From contig NZ_JAKRRY010000017.1 in the NCBI RefSeq assembly GCF_026191675.1, positions 1-64,000 on the forward strand: a stretch of DNA of 64,000 bases, read 5' to 3'. The translations under genes were made by a program, and so were the position numbers. Position 1 is the first letter of the stretch, and each line of letters begins with the position of its first letter. Source of the DNA: Vibrio qingdaonensis (GTDB taxonomy: Bacteria; Pseudomonadota; Gammaproteobacteria; Enterobacterales; Vibrionaceae). The notes beneath the pieces are model-generated. The model worked only from the letters and a program-made list of their open reading frames with translations, ran no database searches and was not told the DNA's origin. Shown here piece by piece: positions 37,329 through 46,200 of the stretch.

Positions 37329-37898
37329 ATGGCTGATTTAAAACAAACACTTCTCAACGCTGGGTTTGAGCTCATTAGCGAACACGGATTTGCTGGTATT
37401 GGTATTATGAAGATCATTCAACAAGCGAACGCGACGAAAGGCTCTTTCTACCACCATTTCAAATCGAAGGAAGATTTCGGTCGTCAGTTATTAGAGGACT
37501 ATTTTAAGGACCATCTAAACACGCTCAGTCAATATCTTGAAGACAGCGCCATCACCTTTGAACAGCGAGCGATACGTTATTTCGAGTTCTGGTCAGAATC
37601 AAAAGTGACTGAGGACTTTCAGATCAAATGTTTGGTGGTGAAATTGTCCGGAGAAATATCTGGAACATCATCGAGCATGCAAGCCGAGTTAGATAATGGC
37701 GCAGAGAAGGTCATCAATCGTATGGCGGGTTACTTCACATCTGGCAACGAGCAAGGTCTGCTGACCATTGAAAACCCTTACATGGCTTCGCGAACACTTT
37801 ATGCTAAGTGGCTAGGTGCCACACTACTGTGCGCCATGCAAAAAGACCGAACGCACTTAGAGCAAGCCATGACCGAAACTAAGTTACTGATAAAATAA
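37329..37898 (+). CDS. TetR-family transcriptional regulator
   Basis: Repressor-like protein of 189 aa. The N-terminal helix-turn-helix (about 10-55) reads GFAGIGIMKIIQQANATKGS followed by FYHHFKSKEDF, close to the NemR/AcuR group. The C-terminal ligand-binding half contains LVVKLSGEISGTSSSMQAEL. Such regulators often sense electrophiles or organic acids; the ligand here is unknown. It is convergent with the sulfatase gene and divergent from the CinA-type gene. Confidence 0.88.
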   Translation: MADLKQTLLNAGFELISEHGFAGIGIMKIIQQANATKGSFYHHFKSKEDFGRQLLEDYFKDHLNTLSQYLEDSAITFEQRAIRYFEFWSESKVTEDFQIKCLVVKLSGEISGTSSSMQAELDNGAEKVINRMAGYFTSGNEQGLLTIENPYMASRTLYAKWLGATLLCAMQKDRTHLEQAMTETKLLIK

Positions 37899-37917
37899 GG
37901 GCTGCAAGCAGCCCTTT
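37897..37917 (+). terminator. Terminator-like hairpin after TetR gene
   Basis: AAGGGCTGC pairs with GCAGCCCTT directly at the stop codon; the following T run is short (TTTAAT). It lies between two convergent genes. Confidence 0.65.
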
Positions 37918-37942
37918 AATAACTAAGCTAATTAACAACCAT

Positions 37943-39445
37943 TTAGCGCCCTATTCCGGATACATCCACCGCATCCGGCTCAAAAGTGACAGGAGGCCAC
38001 TCTTTAAAGCTCTCTAAGTGTTGCTGTACCGTCGCCTGAGCGGGACCAAACGCCCACATTTTCTTACCCATCCAGTTGATATACATACCAGACTCCTCGG
38101 CAGCACGCTCGTAAGGGTCACGACGTAGATTAAACAGCAGCGGTGCGTTGAGTTCTTCTTTCGGTCCACTCCAACCGTGGTTTTGCACCACAAAGTGAGC
38201 TTTCCAATCACCAACCCGAACCGCTTGGAGTCGATCACGCTCGTAGTATATGATCTCTTTACGGTTTGACGGAGCTAACTCGGTTAGCATTGCTGTTTGA
38301 TTGTAACCATCCAAATGCGCTTTAAAGCCTTCATAACCAGTCAGCATTTGTTGTTTAAGATCGCTTGGTCCCCCCGCCGCTTCAACAAGCGTAGGTAACC
38401 AATCCATACCGTCAAACATGCCGTTGTGTATTTGTCCGGCTGGAATCTTACCTGGCCAGCTCACGATCAGAGGCGCACGAACCCCCCCTTCCCATGTCGA
38501 GCCTTTTTCACCGTGAAATGGCGTCATACCACCATCAGGCCAAGTCATGATTTCTGGCCCATTATCCGCCGTAAAGATCACAATCGTGTTATCGGCCACG
38601 CCCAACTCTTCTAATTTGGCAAGCATCTCACCGACATGATCATCAAGGTCTTTCATCACAACTTCTTGCAAGCCCCAACCGTTTTGTCCAAGCATGGCTT
38701 CGTATTCTGGGGACAAGTGGGTCCAAACATGGCCTCTTGACGGGCAATACCAAGTGAAAAAAGGTTTGTCTTGTTTCACCGCATTTTCAATGAAGTTGAT
38801 CGTATGTTTATTAACCTCATCGTCTAAAGTACGCATGCGTTCGATGGTCAAAGGTCCATCATCTTTGATGGTTTGTCCACCCTTGCCATCTGACTTGGAA
38901 TGAATCACATTCCGTGGTGCAAATTTCTGGAACGCTTCGTCTTTTGGCCAATCAGGGTCTTCAGTGTATTCCATCGCATTAAGATGGTATAGCCAGCCCC
39001 AATATTCATCGAAACCATTCATTGTCGGCAGCACTTCATCTCGATCACCTAAATGGTTCTTACCAAATTGACCCGTTGTATAGCCTAAAGTTTTCAATAT
39101 TTCAGGCAGTGTCGGTGTATCAGCATTAAGCCCTACCGGACTACCTGGAAGGCCAACAGTATGCATGCCGGTACGAACGGGAAACTGTCCGGTAATAAAT
39201 GCTGAGCGCCCTGCGGTGCAAGAAGGCTGAGCATAATAGTCCGTCAGCAACATCCCTTTCTCGGCAATACTATCAATATTGGGCGTCTCACTACTCATTA
39301 ATCCCCTATGGTAAGCACTAAGGTTAGAGATACCAATATCATCAGTAAAAATAACAAAGATATTGGGTGGCTTTTCATTCGCATTCGCAAGTGCACTCCA
39401 ACCCAATAAACTCACCACTAACCATTTCATTAATATACGGTGCAT
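37943..39445 (-). CDS. Exported arylsulfatase
   Basis: Sulfatase of 500 aa that would release sulfate from an organic sulfate ester in the periplasm or outside. A signal peptide (to about residue 22, ending SALANA) is visible. Metal ligands begin with IFTDDIGIS (D35, D36). The formylglycine site is Cys76 in CTAGR, fitting the CxA/PxR pattern, so it needs a sulfatase-maturating enzyme, which is not encoded in this window. Later catalytic regions are IVIFTADNGPEIMTWPDGG and PFHGEKGSTWEGGVRAPLIV. AGGAGG lies four bases before the ATG at 39445. Substrate unknown. Confidence 0.92.
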   Translation of the reverse strand: MHRILMKWLVVSLLGWSALANANEKPPNIFVIFTDDIGISNLSAYHRGLMSSETPNIDSIAEKGMLLTDYYAQPSCTAGRSAFITGQFPVRTGMHTVGLPGSPVGLNADTPTLPEILKTLGYTTGQFGKNHLGDRDEVLPTMNGFDEYWGWLYHLNAMEYTEDPDWPKDEAFQKFAPRNVIHSKSDGKGGQTIKDDGPLTIERMRTLDDEVNKHTINFIENAVKQDKPFFTWYCPSRGHVWTHLSPEYEAMLGQNGWGLQEVVMKDLDDHVGEMLAKLEELGVADNTIVIFTADNGPEIMTWPDGGMTPFHGEKGSTWEGGVRAPLIVSWPGKIPAGQIHNGMFDGMDWLPTLVEAAGGPSDLKQQMLTGYEGFKAHLDGYNQTAMLTELAPSNRKEIIYYERDRLQAVRVGDWKAHFVVQNHGWSGPKEELNAPLLFNLRRDPYERAAEESGMYINWMGKKMWAFGPAQATVQQHLESFKEWPPVTFEPDAVDVSGIGR

Positions 39446-39490
39446 CCTGCCTCCTAATATATTCACGCGACATTATTCATACGACACTAT

Positions 39491-39892
39491 TCATGCGACA
39501 CGTTTGGTTTTAAAATCATCTTTTTGGAGAAGCACAATCCCTACCACTCCAAATCCTATTTCGAGGAGAAGATATACGACTAACAGCCCATTTGGTATCC
39601 CATCAACGACCATGCTTATAACACGACCTAAACCCAGCCCCCACATAAAGACAATCAGACTTTGTAGTGCAGAGCGCGCCATTTTTGGTGTCCCGAAAGC
39701 CCCCATCAGCCAATAGACCGCCAATGCAAGATAAAGCCCCATTACAGCACGAAAGATATGACTCACATTCGTCGGTGATGCATCAATATCAAACAGGAAA
39801 GGTAAGGTGATACTAGGTACCAACCCATACATTAAAGCAATTGGGATTAGCCCAAGTACCGCCATTAACAAGAACTTTTGTGTATGTGTCAT
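39491..39892 (-). CDS. DUF4345 family membrane protein
   Basis: Small integral membrane protein of 133 aa with four hydrophobic helices, including LLMAVLGLIPIALMYGLVPS and GLYLALAVYWLMGAFGTPKM. Function unknown. It lies 45 bases upstream of the sulfatase in the same direction and is probably in the same transcript. Confidence 0.8.
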   Translation of the reverse strand: MTHTQKFLLMAVLGLIPIALMYGLVPSITLPFLFDIDASPTNVSHIFRAVMGLYLALAVYWLMGAFGTPKMARSALQSLIVFMWGLGLGRVISMVVDGIPNGLLVVYLLLEIGFGVVGIVLLQKDDFKTKRVA

Positions 39893-39972
39893 GTTGCGAC
39901 TCCTGCTTGCTCTTACAGACTAGTTGTTGGTATCCATAAAGCAAACTTTCAGATTTAATAAAGTAAGTTAAC

Positions 39973-40440
39973 TCAAAGCCCTATCTGTGTGAGCAAGCCT
40001 TGTAGATTGAAGTGTGTACTGAGATCTAATGCATTGACGAGGCTATAGCTCAAGCCACTCCAACACAAAATAGACGATGACAATAAAATGAAGGTTGTCA
40101 CTCGATCTTGTCTAAGCCGCCTTGCGACCAAGGTATACAATGGAATGCCAACTAGAACAGGAGCAAGTGTCGCCATTGTTTTATTGCCGTATCTTTTCCA
40201 TGCCGCAACAAAGCGCCTCAGCTTAGGCCTATGAGGATGAAAGTTCTTTCTTGCATAAAGATAAAAGGAATATCGCCCAATAAACCATCCAAAACAGCCT
40301 GCCATCAATGCTGGAAGCACATTAAACAACAACATTTCAGGATAACTAAAACCAACAAAGCCTGCTAATGCCGGACCAGAGTATGTTTTCCAAATACTAA
40401 GCAAAGCCATGGCCAAGCCCAGTAGTAAATAACTATCCAT
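39973..40440 (-). CDS. Hypothetical membrane protein, 155 aa
   Basis: Protein with about four hydrophobic segments (near residues 3-20, 28-55, 88-108 and 115-140) and a basic loop ARKNFHPHRPKLRRFVAAWK. The ATG at 40440 is preceded by GGTGG. I recognise no family; the topology resembles small exporter-like or SNARE-associated membrane proteins, but this is only an impression. It lies upstream of the DUF4345 gene and the sulfatase in the same direction. Confidence 0.65.
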   Translation of the reverse strand: MDSYLLLGLAMALLSIWKTYSGPALAGFVGFSYPEMLLFNVLPALMAGCFGWFIGRYSFYLYARKNFHPHRPKLRRFVAAWKRYGNKTMATLAPVLVGIPLYTLVARRLRQDRVTTFILLSSSILCWSGLSYSLVNALDLSTHFNLQGLLTQIGL

Positions 40441-40648
40441 ATTGCCACCCATTCAATGTACATGCGGTTTTCACCACACTATTTGGCTTAAGTATATGTC
40501 CGATAATTGGCTCAATATGATGAAATATTTGTTGCCCGTGTTGGTACACATAATTGAGTTCTGGATCCCCGTATTTAGTGAGCACTTCGTGACATCCAGT
40601 AGACCATATCCGGTACCCTAAGATGGTATTATTCCGCGGATTTGCCAA
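40433..40648 (-). CDS. Doubtful 71-codon ORF upstream of membrane protein
   Basis: The frame starts with TTG at 40648 and overlaps the next gene by a few bases. It contains RIWSTGCHEVLTKYGDPELN and ends CTLNGWQYG. It looks protein-like, but an excellent AGGAGG (40674-40679) lies well upstream and leads into a different frame that stops after a few codons. The gene may therefore be real with an unusual start, or be the tail of a frameshifted gene. Confidence 0.35.
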   Translation of the reverse strand: MANPRNNTILGYRIWSTGCHEVLTKYGDPELNYVYQHGQQIFHHIEPIIGHILKPNSVVKTACTLNGWQYG

Positions 40649-40958
40649 TCCAACTCATCGTTACGATATGGTTATCCTCCTAAGAAAGTAATCACACAAT
40701 AACCAAAACAAACCGGTCGGTCTAGTTGTTAAATGTTAGAGAACGGTAAATTAGATCTGCGACAAGAAGGGTATTATAGCTAACTCTTTGTTGACCAAAT
40801 AAAAACCATGTAAATTGTGCGCCTAATTACAGTTCAATGATCTTGTTTTAGTTTTAGAGTGAATACTTGACGTTCATCATGCGGCGGAACTGTTTTACAT
40901 CTAAACTGGAATTAACTATTCAATTAGTTATCGGTTTTAAACCCGTGGAGGGAATCTT
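40649..40958. promoter_or_regulatory. Divergent region between sulfatase cluster and GcvR-like gene
   Basis: About 310 bases. It contains an AGGAGG facing the sulfatase cluster, the TetR-operator-like site at 40709-40724 and, at the right end, a GGAGGG ribosome site for the GcvR-like gene. Nothing else is recognisable. Confidence 0.5.
40709..40724 (-). promoter_or_regulatory. Second TetR-operator-like site
   Basis: On the minus strand TAGACCGACCGGTTTG matches the site at 37266-37281 at 12 of 16 positions. It lies 60-76 bases upstream of the first frame of the sulfatase cluster, so the neighbouring TetR protein may control both units. Inference only. Confidence 0.4.
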
Positions 40959-41474
40959 ATGAGCAGTACTACTTTCATCGTCAGCTTTGTCGGTCAAGCC
41001 ACCCCAGCCACCATCAAAAACTTAGCCGCGATTACTCATGAAAATGGTGGAAAATGGTTGGTGAGTAAAGTGAACTTCCTCGAAGATCATGTTGCGGCCG
41101 TCATCAAAGTCGAGCTTCCTAGCGAAAATCAAGCCATCGTCAAACGAGCTTTTGAAGATCATACTAATCTCACGGTTCAGATCACCGATACCGAAAGACA
41201 TATCCACGATCAAGAAACTATTTATCACCTAAGATTGGATGCTAACGATCGAGCCGGTATTGTGAATGAAATTACTCAATACCTCGACGCACAAGATATT
41301 CGCATTTTAGACATGGACTGCCAGCGAGTCTTCCTAGCTGGCGGCGGCGGCATTAGCTCGAGCTTATTCACCGCAAATATCGCCCTTAAAATCCCGCAAG
41401 CAATGAAAATTGCCGATATAGCCAATGAATTAGAAGCGCTCAGTGAAGACACTCGTGTTATTTTGGAGTCTTAA
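40959..41474 (+). CDS. GcvR-like ACT-domain regulator
   Basis: Cytoplasmic protein of 171 aa built of two ACT domains: the first near residues 5-75, the second near 87-165 beginning TIYHLRLDANDRAGIVNEIT. This is the layout of the glycine cleavage repressor GcvR, which binds glycine and works with GcvA. Several GcvR-like paralogues exist in vibrios and this one is not adjacent to glycine genes, so the specific role is uncertain. GGAGGG lies seven bases before the ATG. Confidence 0.82.
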   Translation: MSSTTFIVSFVGQATPATIKNLAAITHENGGKWLVSKVNFLEDHVAAVIKVELPSENQAIVKRAFEDHTNLTVQITDTERHIHDQETIYHLRLDANDRAGIVNEITQYLDAQDIRILDMDCQRVFLAGGGGISSSLFTANIALKIPQAMKIADIANELEALSEDTRVILES

Positions 41475-41500
41475 CCGTCTCCGCAGTATGCTGACTCTTC

Positions 41501-41530
41501 AAAACCATCGCCTCTGCGATGGTTTTCTTT
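41501..41530 (+). terminator. Terminator after GcvR-like gene
   Basis: AAAACCATCGC pairs perfectly with GCGATGGTTTT around CTCT, then CTTT. It is 27 bases after the stop. Confidence 0.9.
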
Positions 41531-41597
41531 ATCCGTATAAACAGCTAATAGAACAGCGGCTTGAAATTGCAGAACTTACGCCCTATAGATGAACAAG

Positions 41598-42278
41598 TTA
41601 GACCCTGTTTTCTCCAAAACCATAGGCTATGATTTGGCTAATTTCTGACAGCGATCGCCCTGACTCTTGCTGCCACTCTGCAAAAGCCACATTGGCCGCC
41701 TTAAGCGCCCGTTTTGTTCCTCTTCCTGAATCCAGCACTTTTGTGTTTCTCAGATAACCTTCTACATCCGAGGACAAAATAAACGTGTCAACACCAAGCT
41801 GACGCAATGCATAAGGTCCGGTATTTCCCCCTAATCGGGCGCCATGTTTTTTCAAATGCAGCCACAGCTCCGTCACAGAATCCGCAGGCCAGTTAGCCAC
41901 CATCTCGGCGAAAGAAGCATGCTCAAAACGAGCAGATTGAATCATTCTCGCGTTGCTAGGAATCGACATCACCTTAGTCAGATGTCGAATAATGCGCGGG
42001 TCTTGGGCTTTTTGCTCCCAGTGTTCATCTGACAACATCAATAACGGCTCGACTCGGAACTGGAAAAATACGTCTTCAAAGTTATCCCATTTATTACGCA
42101 CCACTTGCCATGAGATACCGCATTGGAACACCTTCATTGTAAACGCAGCGAGCCATCTATCATCCGATATCGCCAATAATTCTGCTCGCGTAAGGGGCTT
42201 GGTAAGCAGAGACTCCAACGCATCGTCACCGCCTTTACGCTCTGAAGCACGAGCGTAAATAGAGGAAAATTTTTCCAT
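41598..42278 (-). CDS. Tag-family DNA-3-methyladenine glycosylase I paralogue
   Basis: Protein of about 226 aa belonging to the Tag superfamily (helix-hairpin-helix-type glycosylases) but distinct from classic Tag. It shows FTMKVFQCGISWQVVRNKWD, where Tag has its ESxQAGLSW motif, and the C-terminal LGGNTGPYALRQLGVDTFIL. The classic N-terminal zinc cysteines of Tag are absent. I prefer the start at 42278 (MEKFSSIYARASERKG), preceded by AAGGA; ATG 42302 is an alternative. It may repair alkylated bases, but the altered motif leaves the substrate open. Confidence 0.8.
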   Translation of the reverse strand: MEKFSSIYARASERKGGDDALESLLTKPLTRAELLAISDDRWLAAFTMKVFQCGISWQVVRNKWDNFEDVFFQFRVEPLLMLSDEHWEQKAQDPRIIRHLTKVMSIPSNARMIQSARFEHASFAEMVANWPADSVTELWLHLKKHGARLGGNTGPYALRQLGVDTFILSSDVEGYLRNTKVLDSGRGTKRALKAANVAFAEWQQESGRSLSEISQIIAYGFGENRV

Positions 42279-42391
42279 ATTATCCTTCGTCTTGTCCGAC
42301 ATTTTTTCCACACTATTTTCAACACTATAACACGCTTGATTAAACCGCTTCTATCTACTCCGCATGCAGGTGACAGCGTCACTCAATAACT

Positions 42392-42445
42392 ATCGCTATT
42401 CGCGTTACTGCTGATACTGCTGATACTGCTACCACGAATAGCGAT
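42392..42445. repeat. Hairpin with tandem 9-base repeats in the loop
   Basis: ATCGCTATTCG (42392-42402) pairs perfectly with CGAATAGCGAT (42435-42445). The 32-base loop carries nearly three copies of ACTGCTGAT. It lies between the two Tag-family genes. It has no T tract and the role is unknown. Confidence 0.7.
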
Positions 42446-42480
42446 CACTCGGATTAATATGGCTAACCACTCGCCAATCG

Positions 42481-43092
42481 TTATTGATTAGACATAACGT
42501 ATTTCACCCCTAGTGATGAGTAGCTATCGATGATTTGTTGGCGGCGGTAGCATTGTTGGCTATGGTCGTTGATCAAGCCCGCGGCCTGAAGGTAGGCATA
42601 AATAATGGTAGAGCCGACAAATTTAAAGCCACGCTTTTTCAAATCCTTACTCAAAGCGTCCGATACAGGTGACGTGGCAGGATAGTCTTCTAAACACTGC
42701 CAGTTATTGACGATGACCGCATGTTCAACATATGACCATAGGTATTGACTAAACGAACCAAACTCTTGTTGAATCTGAATAAAGCGTTGGGCATTCGTGA
42801 CGGTCGATTTGATTTTTAACCTATTACGAATAATGCCCGTATCTTGCATGAGCTGCTCTTCCTCTTGTGGGGAAAACTGCGCTACTTTCTCAACATCAAA
42901 ATCGGCAAAAGCGCGTTGATAGCCTTCACGTCGTTTCAATATCGTGTACCAGCTTAGGCCAGCTTGAGCCGATTCAAGAACCAAAAACTCAAATAACGTT
43001 TTATCATCAAATACCGGCACACCCCATTCGTTATCGTGATATTCGACATAGTCACTCTTTGTTTCATCTAACCACGGACAACGCTTGCACAT
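42481..43092 (-). CDS. tag: DNA-3-methyladenine glycosylase I
   Basis: Base-excision repair enzyme of 203 aa that removes 3-methyladenine from DNA. All Tag landmarks are visible: the N-terminal CKRCPWL zinc region and EYHDNEWGVPVFDDKTLFE, the base-binding LESAQAGLSWYTILKRREGY, and the C-terminal KRGFKFVGSTIIYAYLQAAG. The C-terminal zinc region (DHSQQCYRR) is also present. The ATG at 43092 has AAGGATG upstream. Confidence 0.95.
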   Translation of the reverse strand: MCKRCPWLDETKSDYVEYHDNEWGVPVFDDKTLFEFLVLESAQAGLSWYTILKRREGYQRAFADFDVEKVAQFSPQEEEQLMQDTGIIRNRLKIKSTVTNAQRFIQIQQEFGSFSQYLWSYVEHAVIVNNWQCLEDYPATSPVSDALSKDLKKRGFKFVGSTIIYAYLQAAGLINDHSQQCYRRQQIIDSYSSLGVKYVMSNQ

Positions 43093-43229
43093 ACTCACAT
43101 CCTTATTGTTATCAGTATTACAAAAATGCTGTCACCGCAGCGGGTGACAGCATGCCATTTAGAGTGTTAATTTCCGATAAATACCGAGATTGAGACTTCC
43201 TATCACAGCATATCTGTCATTACATGACG

Positions 43230-46200
43230 TTAACGCGGTGGAACAATAACTCGATGAAATAATCGATACAGCACTGGGACAACAATCAACGTCAGTACCG
43301 TCGCAAACCCAAGCCCGAACATAATGGTGACCGCCATCGGTTTAAAAAAGATATCTGGCAATAATGGAATCATACCCAATATCGTTGTGATGGCCGCCAT
43401 ACACACCGGACGAACACGACTCAATGCCGCATCAACGACCGCGTAATACGCTTCTTTACCCGATTTAATCTCAATTTCTATCTGATCGAGTAGTACGATA
43501 CCATTTTTCAAAACCATTCCTGATAAGCTGAGAAAACCCAGTAATGCCATAAAGCCAAACGGAGTATTCAACGCCAGTAACCCTGTCGTAACACCAATAA
43601 TGGCAAGCGGTACCGTCAGCCACACAATCAACGCCTCTTTCACGGCATTGAACAGAAATATAGTGATCAGGAACATAAACAAGTAGCCCATTGGCATCGT
43701 TTGGAACAGTGACGCCTGCGCGTCTCCTGATGACTCATATTCCCCCCCCCACTCCAAGAAATAGCCAGGTGGAAGCGCTATGGCCTCAATCTGAGGTTGA
43801 ATACGTTTTTGTAATGTTGCTGCGGTTTCTTCACCAAGAAGATCAGGATCCGCCATCACCGTCAACATGCGCTTGCGGTTCTTGCGCACAATGATTGGGT
43901 CCTCCCAGCGAACATCATAACCCTGAGTCACTTGCTGGAATGGAATAAACTCGGACAGAGCTGGGCTCCATATCATCATACCCTCAATATTACGGATATC
44001 CACCCGCTCGTCATCAGGGAGACGGGCGACGATAGGCATAAGCGTTGTTCCGTCGCGATATAGCCCAACCGATTTCCCAGAAAAGGACATCATCAACACA
44101 TCATCAACATCAGACTTAGTAATACCGTAGCGTCTTGCTTGGCTTTCATTAAATACTGGTTCAAGTACTTTGGTTCTCTCTCGCCAATCATGACGAATAT
44201 TAAATGCGCCAGGATCGGCGTACATAATATCCATGACTTGAGTCGCAATACCACGTAATACCGTTGGGTCCGAACCGATAATGCGCGCCTCAATCTTCGC
44301 CCCTCCACCAGGACCAAGTTCAATCTGTTTAAGCTTATAATTGATCTCAGGGAAAGTGCTATCGACATAATCTCTAAAACGATTCATTAAAGGTTGGAGT
44401 TGCTCGTAACTTTTCGCTCTTGTGGTGATTTCACCATAGGCGGCATAACTCTTTTCGGGCGCGTAAGTCAGCATGAAGCGCTGTAAGCCTTTACCTGCTG
44501 TCGTCGTGATGTGGTCCGTTTCCGGTTGTTCCGCTATCCAATTTTCCAATACTTTTAACTTAGTATTGGTCGCTCGAATGTCCGTACCTTCCGGTAGCCA
44601 AACATCCACTTGAAACATCGGTGTTGTCGATGCAGGGAAGAAGGACTGCTTCACTAAAGTAAACCCGTATAAACTTCCACCAAGACACACAATGAGAAAA
44701 GCGACGGTTAACCAAGCGCGGTGCATACAAAATTCCAGAAACTTTCGATACATCACAAAGACAATGCCATTATAGGGGTCACTGCCCTCTCCACCGTCTT
44801 CGCCCCCTTTGATTTTCTGACCCTTAAAGAACATGTCTGCAAAAAATGGCGTAAGCGAAATTGCCGTAAACCAACTTAACATCAGAGAAATAAGCAATAC
44901 TGTGAACAAGGTGCCACAGTACTCACCGGTGGAATCTTGCGACAAACCAATCGGCGCAAATGCGGTGACTGCAATCACCGTCGCGCCTAATAATGGCCAC
45001 TTAGTTTGAGTGACAATGTCTGTCGCGGCTTGAAGCCGCGTCTTCCCTCGCTGTGTACCGATTAATATCCCTTCAACCACCACTATGGCATTATCTACCA
45101 GCATCCCTAACGCGATCACCAAGGCACCCAATGAGATTCGCTGCAAATCAATCGCCATGTATTGCATGAAAATAAAGGTGCCAAGTACCGTCAGTAACAA
45201 GATCAAACCGATCAATAAGCCCGATCGCAACCCCATAAAAAACAGCAGAACGATAATAACAATCGCAACGGCCTGCCCCAAACTCACGACAAAACCACGA
45301 ACGGACTTGTCCACTTCCTTTGGTTGGCTATACACCTCTGCGATCTCGATGCCAACAGGTTGCTGAAACTTAAGCTCTGCTAGTCGTCGGTCAAACCGCT
45401 CTCCAACCTCTACTACATTCACCCCTGTCGCAAATGATACCCCCACATTCAACGCCACTTGGCCATTAAAGTTGATGATATTCGTCGGCACTTCGATAAA
45501 GCCGCGTTTAATGTCAGCCACATCTTTTAGATAGATGAGCCCATCAGCTCCACCTTCTGTTAAAATTAAATCGCCGAGTTCACTGACATCGGTAAATTCA
45601 CCCGTTGGCTGAATACGAATATACTCACTACCAATGCGAGTCGCGCCTGCGTTAGACACCACATTCTGCGTTTGCAGCAAATTAAAAATCGTACTGGGCG
45701 CAATGCCTAAAGCACTAATTCGTTTAATCGAAATTTCAATAAAGACTTGTTCTTGCTGCTGCCCCGTCACCGACACTTTACTGACACCATCAATAAGTTC
45801 GAGCTCCCGCCGCAAGTAATCCACATAATCAGAAATTTCTTTATAGCTGTACCCCTCGCCTGTTAACGCCAGTAATACGCCATAGACATCACCAAAGTCG
45901 TCTATTACCGTTGGGTCGTTGACGCCTGGTGGTAATGACCCCTTTAAGTCATTCACTTTTCGGCGTAACTCATCCCAAATTTGCGGTAAATCATCAGGCC
46001 CATAGTTATTTTTCATGGTGACGGTTATTTGAGACAAACCACGGCTGGAGATTGAATTGATTTCATCGACATAGGTCAGCTGTTGAATCGCTTTTTCTAT
46101 GGGATAAGTCACTTCTTCTTCAACTTGTTGCGGTGTCGCCCCCGGATAAGAGGTGACCACCATGGCATCTTTAATGGTAAAGGCAGGATCTTCCAAGCGT

